DNA from: Anaerosolibacter carboniphilus
GTDB lineage: Bacteria; Bacillota; Clostridia; Peptostreptococcales; Thermotaleaceae
Length of the DNA: 64,000 nt
Direction: 5' to 3'
NCBI RefSeq assembly: GCF_014205875.1
Contig: NZ_JACHEN010000003.1
Location: 150,058-214,057 of the forward strand
The notes under the pieces are model-generated. The model did no database searches, was not told the origin of the DNA, and saw only the letters and a list, made by a program, of their open reading frames with translations. This document shows, one piece after another, positions 9,237-18,429 of the stretch (its first letter is position 1; every line of letters begins with the position of its first letter). The position numbers and the translations under genes are program-made.

Positions 9237-9248
9237 TTTGATTTCCTC

Positions 9249-9929
9249 CTAATATTTTAATAAATTAAGCCGCTCATAAAGCGGCTCGGTTGATTGTTTG
9301 ACAACTGGTTTCTTAAGCTTATCCATTAATGAATTGGTCACTGCTCTTCGGCTAAACACAAAACTATCTTGCACAGTACTTTCTCCAGTTCTAAACATGA
9401 TGTCATCAGCAAAACCAAGCTCAATCGCTTTATTGGCATTAAGCCATGTTTCTGCATCCATCAGATGGGATAGCCTTGTTCGTGATAAACCGGTTTTCAG
9501 TTCATAAGCATTGATGATACTTTCCTTTACTTCATCTAACATTTGCATTGCCTTTTGCATCTCCTCACTATCACCAATGGCTATGGTGAATGGGTTATGG
9601 ATCATCATGAGTGAGGTTGGTGACATCAAGACTTCTGTTCCTGCCATTGCAATGACCGATGCGGCTGATGCTGCAATACCGTCAATTTTTACAGTGACAT
9701 TGCCCTTGTAATCCATCAGCATGTTATAAATCTGTGATGCTGCGATACAATCGCCACCGGGAGAGTTGATCCAAACAACAATGTCTCCTTCGCCACTCAT
9801 AAGCTCTGCTTTAAAAGCTGCAGGAGTAACATCATCTTCAAACCAACTCTCCTCTGCAATTGCACCGTTAAGGTAGAGGGTTCGTGTTTGTGTATCTGAA
9901 TCACGCACCCAGTTCCAAAACTTTTTCAT
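9249..9929 (-). CDS. ClpP-like prohead maturation protease
   Basis: 226 residues of S14-type serine protease. Visible features are the NSPGGD oxyanion strand near 55-60, the nucleophile in GIAASAAS (about S88) and the catalytic His in MMIHNP (H111). It cleaves capsid delta domains during prohead maturation. The ATG at 9929 overlaps the portal stop by 4 nt (ATGA), implying coupled translation. It lies between portal and capsid, the expected place. Confidence 0.92.
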   Translation of the reverse strand: MKKFWNWVRDSDTQTRTLYLNGAIAEESWFEDDVTPAAFKAELMSGEGDIVVWINSPGGDCIAASQIYNMLMDYKGNVTVKIDGIAASAASVIAMAGTEVLMSPTSLMMIHNPFTIAIGDSEEMQKAMQMLDEVKESIINAYELKTGLSRTRLSHLMDAETWLNANKAIELGFADDIMFRTGESTVQDSFVFSRRAVTNSLMDKLKKPVVKQSTEPLYERLNLLKY

Positions 9930-11188
9930 TTGGCTGTTTCCTCCAATCCTTCTTTATTTGCAAATATGCCCGCATCCGCAAGTTTGGTCATATTGCCGTT
10001 AATTAGGTATAAATCTCCTCCAAGCTCAGGTGGAATTCGGTCTAGGTTCTCAAGCTCCCTAATATCATTGGCGCTCATCCATCCGTTTTGTCTGGCGGTT
10101 GCATAGCCGCTCATTCGAGAAACATAATCTCCACGAAGTAAACCATCTACGTTAAACTTGGAAAAATACTGCTTCTTTTCATCTGATCTTAAAAGCGCTC
10201 TGCTAATGGCCTGCTCCCACCGAATTACCCAAGGGTCCAAGGTGTATTTCACAAACTCCAGTGATTGTTGTTCAATATTAGAAAAGCTCGACTTTTCCAG
10301 GTCTCCAACCATATGTGGAGGTACACGGAAAATTCGAGCGATTTCATTGATTTGAAATTTCCTTGTTTCTAAAAACTGAGCTTGCTCCGGCGAGATACCA
10401 ATTGGCTGGTACTTCATGCCTTCTTCAAGTACTGCCACGCGATGAGAGTTGCTACTCCCTTGATAGGCTGCATTCCAACTTTCCCTTACTTTCTGAGGGT
10501 CTTTAATGGTGCCAGGATGTTCAAGTACCCCTCCTGGTGCTGCCCCATTAGCAAAGAACTTAGCTCCATATTCCTCACATGCTATTGCCATACCTATAGC
10601 ATTCTTAGCCATAGCAATCGGCGAGTAACCCACAAGACCATCAAAGCCTAAACCTGGAATATGAAGTACATCGCTTGGTCTTAATGTAACCGCCACACCA
10701 TTCATCGTTGGTGCATCATCGGAATATCTGGTGTAGGAATAATAGAGATTGCCACTGGAATCTCGATCCACAGACATTCGATTTGGCATTAATGGATACA
10801 GTGCTATGACTTCACCTTTGCCGTTTCGAATAATCTGAGCATAGGCATTGCCCCATAATAAAAGATGAGTCATCATCGTCTCGCGGAAAACGAAAGAACT
10901 CATCTCTGGATTTGGCTCATCATGTAATAAAAAATATAGCGGATGAGAAAGTGCTTTCTCCTTACCACCGCTATCGGTGTATTTATATAGATGAAGGGGA
11001 AGCCCTGCCACAGCCTCTGCTAATATCCTCACGCAGGAATACACTGCAGTCATTTGCATGGCTGTATGCTCATTAACAGGCTTGCCGCTTGTCGAGCCGC
11101 CAAAAAGGAAACTATAGTTGCTCCCTGCAGTTCGATTTTGTGGTTTGTCACGTGCTTTAAAAATATTTGTAAATAGCCCCATCTGCAT
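9926..11188 (-). CDS. Portal protein (HK97 family)
   Basis: 420 residues from ATG 11188, 6 nt after AGGAGAGG. Family signatures: QMTAVYSCVRILAEAVAGLP near 45-65, LLLWGNAYAQIIRNGKGEV, VLHIPGLGFDGLVGYSP, and FQINEIARIFRVPPHMVGDL. It forms the dodecameric DNA gate at one capsid vertex. The C-terminus (SANDIRELENLDRIPPELGGD) is also typical. Only about 10 nt separate it from TerL. Confidence 0.93.
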   Translation of the reverse strand: MQMGLFTNIFKARDKPQNRTAGSNYSFLFGGSTSGKPVNEHTAMQMTAVYSCVRILAEAVAGLPLHLYKYTDSGGKEKALSHPLYFLLHDEPNPEMSSFVFRETMMTHLLLWGNAYAQIIRNGKGEVIALYPLMPNRMSVDRDSSGNLYYSYTRYSDDAPTMNGVAVTLRPSDVLHIPGLGFDGLVGYSPIAMAKNAIGMAIACEEYGAKFFANGAAPGGVLEHPGTIKDPQKVRESWNAAYQGSSNSHRVAVLEEGMKYQPIGISPEQAQFLETRKFQINEIARIFRVPPHMVGDLEKSSFSNIEQQSLEFVKYTLDPWVIRWEQAISRALLRSDEKKQYFSKFNVDGLLRGDYVSRMSGYATARQNGWMSANDIRELENLDRIPPELGGDLYLINGNMTKLADAGIFANKEGLEETAK

Positions 11189-11200
11189 CACTTTCCTCTC

Positions 11201-12793
11201 CTAAAACACGAGTAATCCCCGACCGTCATAAACCGAAGCACTCGTATCATTGCCACAGCGAATTGCTCTATCTAGAGCCATAATAGTGGCTACAGCACCA
11301 TCTATTTTTTCTGTTGACTTCTCTTTATCCGGTTTAATGTTGCCCGCCGGATCAGTACGAATAAAAATATTATCCATCATCCATCTAAGAACAGGATGTC
11401 CACCATGTGCGACCTTTTCCTCCAAGGTTAGTTTCATAAGTTCCTTGGTTGGTGGACTCATATCTTTAAATCCCTGTCCAAATGGAACAACGGTAAATCC
11501 CATGCCTTCAAGGTTTTGTACCATCTGGACTGCACCCCAGCGGTCAAAGGCAATTTCTCGAATGTTGTACTTTTCACCAAGACTTTCAATAAACTTCTCA
11601 ATGAAACCATAATGCACCACATTGCCTTCTGTAGTCTTAAGATGTTCTTGCTTTTCCCATACATCATAGGGAACATGGTCACGATTTACTCTGAGATTAA
11701 GGGTTTCTTCCGGTAACCAAAAATAGGGAAGAACAACATATTTGTCATCTTCATCTTCCGGTGGAAACACGAGTACAAAGGCTGTTATATCTATGGAACT
11801 TGAAAGGTCTAGACCGCCATAGCAAACTCTTCCAAATAAGTCTTCTTCATTTACGGCAAAAGCACATTTATCCCACTTATCCATTGGCATCCATCTAACT
11901 GCTTGTTTGACCCATTGATTAAGTCTTAACTGCCTAAATGTATTCTCTTCTGCAGGATTTTGCTTTGCAGATTCACAAGCGGCTTTTACCTTGTCGATTC
12001 CCACTGTAATCCCTAGGCTTGGATTTGCTTTTTTCCATACTTTTGGATCAGTCCAATCATCAGATTCGTCTGCTCCATAAATAACTGGATAAAATGTAGG
12101 GTCAACCTTTCGCCCTTCCAAGAGGTCTTTCGCTTTTTGATGTGTCTCATAGCAGATAGATTTGGTGTCTGACCCTGCAGTGGTAATAAGAAAATACAGC
12201 GGTTGGGTTCTTGCATCACCAGAACCCTTGGTCATAACATCAAAGAGTTTTCTATTGGGCTGGGTATGAAGTTCATCAAAAACAACACCGTGTATATTAA
12301 AACCATGCTTTGAATAGGCTTCAGCTGAAAGCACTTGATAAAAACTATTTGTCGGCTGAAAAACAATACGCTTTGTTGCCGACAGGATCTTAACTCGTTT
12401 ACTAAGTGCTGGGCTCATACGCACCATATCAGCTGCAACTTCAAATACTATCGATGCTTGCTGACGATCTGCAGCACAACCATAAACCTCCGCTCTTTCT
12501 TCACCATCACCACAACAAAGAAGTAGGGCAACAGCAGCCGCAAGTTCTGATTTACCCATTTTCTTTGGTATCTCAATATAAGCTGTATTAAACTGTCTAT
12601 ATCCATTTGGTTTAAGTGTTCCAAAAATATCTCTGATAATTTGCTCTTGCCAATCTATGAGTTCAAAAGGCTTTCCTGACCATTTACCTTTGGTATGGCT
12701 TAAGCACTCAATAAAGTTGACCGCATAGTCTGCAGCATCTTTATCGTAATAAGAGTCCTTTGCCATAAAAGCTGTCGGTTTATATTTCTTCAA
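11201..12793 (-). CDS. terL: Terminase large subunit
   Basis: 530 residues. The ATPase has a Walker A-like IPKKMGKSE at about 75-83 and Walker B-type VVFDELH at about 170-176; a C-terminal RNase H-like nuclease follows with GLDLSSSIDITAF and IAFDRWGA. It packages DNA through the portal. The start is TTG 12793 with only a weak upstream site; ATG 12766 is an alternative. It lies 10 nt before the portal gene. The small subunit is 5.6 kb upstream, separated by MetK and the methylases. Confidence 0.92.
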   Translation of the reverse strand: MKKYKPTAFMAKDSYYDKDAADYAVNFIECLSHTKGKWSGKPFELIDWQEQIIRDIFGTLKPNGYRQFNTAYIEIPKKMGKSELAAAVALLLCCGDGEERAEVYGCAADRQQASIVFEVAADMVRMSPALSKRVKILSATKRIVFQPTNSFYQVLSAEAYSKHGFNIHGVVFDELHTQPNRKLFDVMTKGSGDARTQPLYFLITTAGSDTKSICYETHQKAKDLLEGRKVDPTFYPVIYGADESDDWTDPKVWKKANPSLGITVGIDKVKAACESAKQNPAEENTFRQLRLNQWVKQAVRWMPMDKWDKCAFAVNEEDLFGRVCYGGLDLSSSIDITAFVLVFPPEDEDDKYVVLPYFWLPEETLNLRVNRDHVPYDVWEKQEHLKTTEGNVVHYGFIEKFIESLGEKYNIREIAFDRWGAVQMVQNLEGMGFTVVPFGQGFKDMSPPTKELMKLTLEEKVAHGGHPVLRWMMDNIFIRTDPAGNIKPDKEKSTEKIDGAVATIMALDRAIRCGNDTSASVYDGRGLLVF

Positions 12794-12910
12794 CTTTCTA
12801 ATATGCGGTCACCTCCCAACAAGCATAAAAATAGACCTGCATCAAGCAAGCCTTATCATTCTATCCATACGAGAAACAGAGCCAACTTTGGCACTGTCCT
12901 CTTTTACTAT

Positions 12911-13135
12911 TTAGTTGTGTTCTAGCAATAGGATTGCAAGCGCAATTTCTGCATCCTCATCCACAGGTTCAATGTCCCAGCCCCGGTCATAATTTGCAAT
13001 AATCTTTCCGTTACGTTTAAGCATCAGCTTAGAGATGCGTCCTTCGTCAATTCCAAATTCCGAGCCTTTCTCATAGCACTTTACCCAATAATGGATGATA
13101 CTGTCATGAACTTTGATGCTACCTTCTTTCCACAT
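12911..13135 (-). CDS. Conserved phage protein of unknown function
   Basis: 74 residues, starting MWKEGSIKVHDSIIHYWVK. It is acidic towards the end (DRGWDIEPVDEDAEIALAILLLEHN). Similar small proteins, often listed under a DUF number, occur beside DUF5049 and DUF4314 genes near TerL in Firmicutes prophages. No catalytic motif is visible. It lies 4 nt after the DUF5049 gene, so co-translation is likely. Confidence 0.65.
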   Translation of the reverse strand: MWKEGSIKVHDSIIHYWVKCYEKGSEFGIDEGRISKLMLKRNGKIIANYDRGWDIEPVDEDAEIALAILLLEHN

Positions 13136-13139
13136 GGCT

Positions 13140-13319
13140 TTATTCCTCCTTACCGGTCAGAATGAACCTGGAATAAGCCCCAATGTTATCTGCAAGGTAA
13201 AGAAGCAACTCGTCATATCCTTCCCTTAGAGCGATTTCCTGTACTTTTCGTACATCAAACATATTGGTTTCACCTGTTTCACGAATAGCATGAATCTGTT
13301 GTTTTATCTTATCTGTCAT
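13140..13319 (-). CDS. DUF5049-type small phage protein
   Basis: 59 residues from ATG 13319, 6-7 nt after AGGAGG, overlapping the DUF4314 gene by 11 nt. It starts MTDKIKQQIHAIRETGETNMFD and has the VQEIALREGYDELLLYL helix recognised in DUF5049 proteins of phage origin. The longer upstream frame to 13400 lies wholly inside the DUF4314 gene and was discarded. Function is unknown. Confidence 0.75.
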   Translation of the reverse strand: MTDKIKQQIHAIRETGETNMFDVRKVQEIALREGYDELLLYLADNIGAYSRFILTGKEE

Positions 13320-13539
13320 CGTGAATCCTCCTGCACAGGTCTTCGCCAAAAGCGACTGAGAGGCTGGAGCCTGAATCCCAACGCACCATAATAGAACCAA
13401 TATCGTCTACTCCTACAACTGTTCCTTTTGTACCAATCTTTGGAGCTTGAATATCATCCATCTTTAATAGTTCTACTCGACATCCAGCAGGGTACTTCTC
13501 ACGAAGGTTTAGCAGTTGTTCTTTACTGATTATCCTCAT
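13309..13539 (-). CDS. DUF4314 domain protein
   Basis: 76 residues. The SH3-like beta domain is clear: YPAGCRVELLKMDD, then GTKGTVVGVDDIGSIMVRWDSGS. This is the DUF4314 pattern common near terminase genes in Firmicutes prophages. Function is unknown. It overlaps its upstream neighbour by 17 nt and its downstream neighbour by 11 nt. Confidence 0.85.
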   Translation of the reverse strand: MRIISKEQLLNLREKYPAGCRVELLKMDDIQAPKIGTKGTVVGVDDIGSIMVRWDSGSSLSVAFGEDLCRRIHDDR

Positions 13540-14215
13540 TTTTTACTCCTCCTTTGAATGCCGCAGAACCGGTTAGATTTCTGAGCAATATTTTTCGTTC
13601 TTCTTTATACTCTTTTCCAATAAATTCAAGGCGGAGCAAAAAGCATCTAAATGCGTATTTTTCATTTGGGATTTCCTTTTCTTTTGCAGTAATGCGTTTC
13701 TGGTTTCTTGCCATCTCGCAAAGCGCAGAAATAAAATGGTTGTAAGCCTTAACCTCTTCTGGTGTTGGTATTTCTTTAAACCATGGGAATGAAACTTCAT
13801 CTTCAGAAATTTCAACAGGTAAGTCTTCTGCCTCAAGTGCATGACGGATAAGATCGCCTTTTGCCTCAATAATCGCTTTTAGGTTTTCAAGTGCCTTTTC
13901 TGTAAAGCTACTCCTTGGCATTGATACATAAAGGCTTAAAGCCTCACTGTCTGCGGTTTGTTTGCCCTCAGTGACGTTAATTTGCTCCTCTGCGATAAAA
14001 CCCTCCCTTGCCAAACACTGGGCTACGTTTTCGATTTCTTCGCTGTCTGCCTTATCACTAAATTCAAGACTCCCATTTTTGTCGATGATAAAGGCATCCA
14101 CCTCGTAAGCCATGCTGGGCATTCCAAGGTACTTTGCTTTAACACCTGTGATGTCGCTAAGTGCTGTGACTAACCTCTTTCGCTCTGACCCTGTTACGTT
14201 ATAATTAATGATCAT
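13523..14215 (-). CDS. Phage protein of the type often labelled virulence-related
   Basis: 230 residues from ATG 14215, preceded by AAGGAGG at 9 nt. It begins MIINYNVTGSERKRLVTAL and has a VKAKYLGMPSMAYEVDAF segment. Similar proteins in Clostridia and Streptococcus prophages carry the historical label virulence-related without known function. The C-terminal half is helical and basic (NQKRITAKEKEIPNEKYAFRCFLLRL). It lies between Dcm and the DUF4314/DUF5049 pair. No enzymatic motif is visible. Confidence 0.7.
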   Translation of the reverse strand: MIINYNVTGSERKRLVTALSDITGVKAKYLGMPSMAYEVDAFIIDKNGSLEFSDKADSEEIENVAQCLAREGFIAEEQINVTEGKQTADSEALSLYVSMPRSSFTEKALENLKAIIEAKGDLIRHALEAEDLPVEISEDEVSFPWFKEIPTPEEVKAYNHFISALCEMARNQKRITAKEKEIPNEKYAFRCFLLRLEFIGKEYKEERKILLRNLTGSAAFKGGVKNEDNQ

Positions 14216-14309
14216 GTACAAAACCTCCTTTGTTTTGGTATGTACATATATCACTCTAAAACACTTATTTATCAAGCTTTTTATCGCTAATTTAGAATAG
14301 AAACATGGA

Positions 14310-16046
14310 TTAAGTATTTCCTTCTAATTGTGTATACCAAACAATGCCAGACAGCACAAAACATACATTTGGAAGGGCTACTCCGTTGCCCCACATCTTA
14401 TATTCAGCAGAATCAGAATGCGGATTCTTTAGCCACTTAGATATTTGCTTTAGTGTCTTGGCTTTTGAATAACTGCCGGTCACTTTACGGTGTGTTTCAA
14501 ATATGTCATACCAGGTGCGAAGGTCATCCATCGTTGGGTTTTCTATCCCTAAATCACTACACCACCAATCGGGGAAACCCTGCAGCCTTGCACACTCTGT
14601 TGGTGTCAGCCTTCTGACTGTGTATTCTATACCGTCATTACCATTAATAAGCGGTGGATCTTTATAATCTGTGGCAACTAAAGTATTAGCAAGTTCTTTC
14701 TCGGCATTTGTAAAAAATGATGCCTTACTTGATGAGTAGGTAGGAGTTGCCACTGCACTGGGACCCTGTGCATTCAGTGTTGAACTTATCCCATCTTCTG
14801 TAATCCCAAGATTTCTAGCATAATTTTGACCACAGTTGAAAGACTCCCTATCAATCGCATAAACGACAGCGTGCTTATCTACAGTATTTAAAGTAAAGCT
14901 GACTTCCTCGTTAACACCATCTCCTCGTGGGCCATTCTTGTCATCTCTGCCTATCATAGAGCCTTGCAAGGCATAACTTTCTACCACAGCAATACCACCT
15001 TGATTGCTATCCGGAGCATTGCCTGACGTATCAATGGTTCTTGCCGTATCACTTTCATAGACATTTGAACGTGCATTGATTGTTCCTTCTGAGGTAAATC
15101 GCACATCGTAGGTCTTAGGATTTTCCACAACAAATGGCTGATTGTTGCCGCCTGTTCCATAAGTAGCAGAAATAGTTGGTGCAACATCAATCGGCCCACT
15201 AAAACGAGTATCCTTTCCGTGATTATCAAAAACAGCCGAGTCCATAACAAAAGGTGGATGATTTGACTTAGCACGTAGGGTACAAGTGATATCCTTTGTC
15301 ACATCCATACGATTACCGCCCTGGTCATTTAAGCAGATTGTGCCTGCCTCTCCAGTGCTGTCTGCAATATAGCTGGCAGTACCTTGCCACGAGCGGATGC
15401 TCTCCTTAGAATACCCAGACAAGCCTTCTGACTTAAATAGTATTTCTCCGGCACCCCCACCCGCAAAATCTGCGACAAGGAAGATTCGTTTTCTTCGTTG
15501 GGGAACTCCCCAGTATTGAGCATCCAGCACTCGCCAGGCAAGGGAGAAATGATCTCCCACGATACTTCCTGCTTGTTTCCATTTATCAGTTTTAGGAATT
15601 GATATGGTTTCATCTTCGATGTGGCAGATGCCTTCAAGGACGCATCTGAAATCTTCTCCTTTGTTTGATGAGAACGCTCCAAGCACGTTTTCCCAGACGA
15701 TATATCTTGGCTTTTTGCCATCTGTTGCACACCTCATTTCTTTTACGATTCGGATGGCTTCATAAAAAAGACTTGAACGTCTCCCATCCAAGCCATCACG
15801 CTTACCTGCTATGGATAAATCTTGGCAAGGGGAGCCAAAGGTAATAATATCTACTGGCTCTATCTTGCTGCCATCCATGCAAGAAATATCTCCATAATGT
15901 TTGATAAAAGGCAGCCTTTTGGTTGTCACCCTAATAGGAAACGGTTCAATCTCCGATGCCCATACTGGGGTAATACCGGAAATTAAACCGCCTAAAGGAA
16001 AACCGCCCGAGCCGTCAAAAAGACTGCCTAGGGTCAGTTTATTCAT
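14310..16046 (-). CDS. DNA (cytosine-5) methyltransferase with repeat-containing recognition region
   Basis: 578 residues, longer than the usual 320-420. Motif I is FDGSGGFPLGG (10-20), motif IV GSPCQ with catalytic Cys near 74, motif VI WENV near 119, motif VIII QRRKR near 183, motif IX RRLTPTECARLQGFP and motif X GNGVALPNV near the C-terminus. Between VIII and IX lies an unusually long region of about 230 residues with degenerate repeats (CTLRAKSNHPP, PTISATYGTGG, FTLNTVDKHAVVYAI, STLNAQGPSAVA). Its start overlaps the ParB-Dam gene by 8 nt. Likely roles are protection of phage DNA and modification of the host. Confidence 0.9.
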   Translation of the reverse strand: MNKLTLGSLFDGSGGFPLGGLISGITPVWASEIEPFPIRVTTKRLPFIKHYGDISCMDGSKIEPVDIITFGSPCQDLSIAGKRDGLDGRRSSLFYEAIRIVKEMRCATDGKKPRYIVWENVLGAFSSNKGEDFRCVLEGICHIEDETISIPKTDKWKQAGSIVGDHFSLAWRVLDAQYWGVPQRRKRIFLVADFAGGGAGEILFKSEGLSGYSKESIRSWQGTASYIADSTGEAGTICLNDQGGNRMDVTKDITCTLRAKSNHPPFVMDSAVFDNHGKDTRFSGPIDVAPTISATYGTGGNNQPFVVENPKTYDVRFTSEGTINARSNVYESDTARTIDTSGNAPDSNQGGIAVVESYALQGSMIGRDDKNGPRGDGVNEEVSFTLNTVDKHAVVYAIDRESFNCGQNYARNLGITEDGISSTLNAQGPSAVATPTYSSSKASFFTNAEKELANTLVATDYKDPPLINGNDGIEYTVRRLTPTECARLQGFPDWWCSDLGIENPTMDDLRTWYDIFETHRKVTGSYSKAKTLKQISKWLKNPHSDSAEYKMWGNGVALPNVCFVLSGIVWYTQLEGNT

Positions 16047-17274
16047 TGGCTACCTCCAATTCATCGTATCTATAACTGAGTCCATCCCTTTGAACACTTA
16101 CTTCTTTTGATGTCCCGACTTGCCCAATATAGCGTTTTACAATAACATCACAGAATTTCTCATCTAGTTCCACTGTGTAGCAAATACGCTCTGACTGCTC
16201 ACAAGCAATTAATGTACTTCCACTTCCACCAAAGGGATCGAGTACAATTGTGTTACTCATAGAGGAATTCAAAATAGGATAGGCAAGAAGAGGAATTGGT
16301 TTCATCGTAGGATGATCACCATTTCTCTTTGGTTTATCAAACTCCCATATGGTAGTTTCTTTTCTTCCCGTATACCACTGATGTCTTCCTTTCTTCTTCC
16401 AACCATAAAGCACTGGTTCGTGTTGCCATTGATATGGTGAACGTCCAAGTACAAGGGAGTCCTTTTTCCATATACAGCAACCGGATAAATAAAAACCGGC
16501 ATCCGAGAAGGCTTTTCTAAAATTAAACCCTTCGGTGTCGGCATGAAATACATAGATGGAGGCATCGTCTGCTAATGCTTCTTCAATATTGATGAAAGCA
16601 TCTAAGAGGAATTGATAAAAGGCATCATTTGTCATATGATCGTTTTTGATTTTCCCTGCAGAGCCTTCATAATTTACGTTGTAGGGAGGGTCTGTCACAC
16701 ACAAATTAGCCTTGTTTTTATTCATCAGCACATCATAGGTTTCTTTCACCGTGGAGTCACCACATACTAGCCTGTGCCTACCTAGCGTCCATACGTCACC
16801 AAATTTGCTGATTGCAGGCTTTTTTAATTCTTCATCCACATCAAAGTCATCATCGTGAATTCCATCTTTGATGGTATCTTTAAATAAGTCATCCAGTTCT
16901 TTAGGATCAAATCCAGTAAGCGAAACATCAAAATCTGCACCTTGTAAATCAGCAATCAAAAGGGCAAGCTTATCCTTATCCCAATCACCGCTAATTTTAT
17001 TTAGAGCGATATTGAGGGCTTTTTCCTTTTCCTCATCCATCTCAATGATGACGCATTCGACTTCTGATATACCCATATCAATGAGTACCTTAAGTCTTTG
17101 ATGGCCACCTACAACATTGCCTGTCACCTTATTCCAGATAACCGGCTCCACATATCCAAACTGCTCAATCGAGCGTTTCAGCTTTTCATACTCTGCATCA
17201 CCTGGCTTTAAATCTTTACGAGGATTGTATTTAGCAGGAAGCAGGTCTTTTGTATTCTTTTTTTCAATCAACAT
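16039..17274 (-). CDS. ParB-N-domain / DNA adenine (N4/N6) methyltransferase
   Basis: 411 residues. An N-terminal ParB/Srx-like domain (NPRKDLKPGD, VGGHQRL at 55-61) is followed by a class beta amino-methyltransferase: DPPYNV at 195-200 and FGGSGSTLIACEQS near 350. This fusion is frequent in Firmicutes phages and methylates adenine (or N4-cytosine). It overlaps MetK by 11 nt and Dcm by 8 nt, so the three are co-translated. The ParB part could help target selection; that is inference. Confidence 0.9.
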   Translation of the reverse strand: MLIEKKNTKDLLPAKYNPRKDLKPGDAEYEKLKRSIEQFGYVEPVIWNKVTGNVVGGHQRLKVLIDMGISEVECVIIEMDEEKEKALNIALNKISGDWDKDKLALLIADLQGADFDVSLTGFDPKELDDLFKDTIKDGIHDDDFDVDEELKKPAISKFGDVWTLGRHRLVCGDSTVKETYDVLMNKNKANLCVTDPPYNVNYEGSAGKIKNDHMTNDAFYQFLLDAFINIEEALADDASIYVFHADTEGFNFRKAFSDAGFYLSGCCIWKKDSLVLGRSPYQWQHEPVLYGWKKKGRHQWYTGRKETTIWEFDKPKRNGDHPTMKPIPLLAYPILNSSMSNTIVLDPFGGSGSTLIACEQSERICYTVELDEKFCDVIVKRYIGQVGTSKEVSVQRDGLSYRYDELEVANE

Positions 17275-18427
17275 ACCTTTTTACCGCCTCCCTTAGTTCT
17301 TTATAGCAATCTAAAAACTCCCAAGAATGCAATCCATATCTGAAATGACCGTAGGTAGCAGTATCCGCATAAATGACATCGGTCAGCCTTAACTTTTCGA
17401 TAATTGCTGCAGGTCTAAGATTAAATACTTCTTGAACCGCACTACAAAGGATACTTTCAGCAACTTTGCCTGTTCCAAATGTATCAATCTCCACAGCAAC
17501 TGGATCTGCTTTTCCAATCGCATAAGAAATGGCAACCTGGCATCGTTCTGCATACCCACACCAAATAATGTTCTTTGCGATGGCTCTTGCCATATAGGCA
17601 CCACTGCGATCCACTTTTGTCGGGTCTTTACCGGAAAAAGCACCGCCCCCGTGGGATGCAATGCCGCCGTATGTGTCTACCATTATTTTTCTTCCTGTCA
17701 ATCCTGTATCAGCGGCAGGTCCACCTTCCACAAAGCGCCCGCTTGGATTAATGAGTATCTCCGTTTCATCATCAAATGGATATTTTTCAAAGACAGGCCA
17801 AAGCACCTGAGAGATGATTTCATTTTTTAAATCATTTAAGTCTTTATCAGCACCGTGCTGAAGGGAAACAACAATGGTCTTGATTCGCTTTGGCTTATCA
17901 TCTTTATACTCTACTGTAACTTGTGCCTTACCATCTGGACCGATGTTTTTAATAACACCATTCTTCATAACTTTATCCAGCTTTTCACAGATAGCATGAG
18001 ATAGAACAAGAGGTAACGGCAACTTCTCACTTGTTTCATTGGTGGCATAGCCATAAACTGTGCCTTGATCTCCTGCACCTAGCATGGAATACCAGGAAGT
18101 ATCGCCTTCACGGGATTCCAAGGCTCTATCAACACCACCTGCGATATCTTTGCTTTGCTGATGTACATGGACAAACACGAGAAACTTTCTTGGATTGTAG
18201 CCGACATCAGTTAGAACATTACGAACTACTCGTTTGATATCAATTTTCTTTGAACAGGTAATCTCACCGGCAACAATGATACGTCCTTTGGTTGCCATCA
18301 CCTCGCAGGCCACACGAGAGGATTTATCTTTTCTCAAACACGCATCTAAGATGCTGTCAGAGATTAGGTCACACAATTTATCGGGATGCCCTTTACACAC
18401 ACTTTCACAAGTTCTATATTTTTTCAT
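17264..18427 (-). CDS. metK: S-adenosylmethionine synthetase, phage-encoded
   Basis: 387 residues, full length for the family. Clear MetK signatures: ESVCKGHPDKLCDLISD (substrate-binding GHPDK), GAGDQGTVYGYA, RFVEGGPAADTGLTGRKIMVDTYGG and HGGGAFSGKDPTKVDRSGAYMAR. It makes SAM from methionine and ATP. The ATG at 18427 sits 8 nt after GGAAAGGA; an ATG at 18433 overlaps the TerS stop. It precedes two SAM-dependent DNA methylases with overlapping reading frames, so it probably supplies their cofactor. Confidence 0.93.
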   Translation of the reverse strand: MKKYRTCESVCKGHPDKLCDLISDSILDACLRKDKSSRVACEVMATKGRIIVAGEITCSKKIDIKRVVRNVLTDVGYNPRKFLVFVHVHQQSKDIAGGVDRALESREGDTSWYSMLGAGDQGTVYGYATNETSEKLPLPLVLSHAICEKLDKVMKNGVIKNIGPDGKAQVTVEYKDDKPKRIKTIVVSLQHGADKDLNDLKNEIISQVLWPVFEKYPFDDETEILINPSGRFVEGGPAADTGLTGRKIMVDTYGGIASHGGGAFSGKDPTKVDRSGAYMARAIAKNIIWCGYAERCQVAISYAIGKADPVAVEIDTFGTGKVAESILCSAVQEVFNLRPAAIIEKLRLTDVIYADTATYGHFRYGLHSWEFLDCYKELREAVKRYVD

Positions 18428-18429
18428 TA

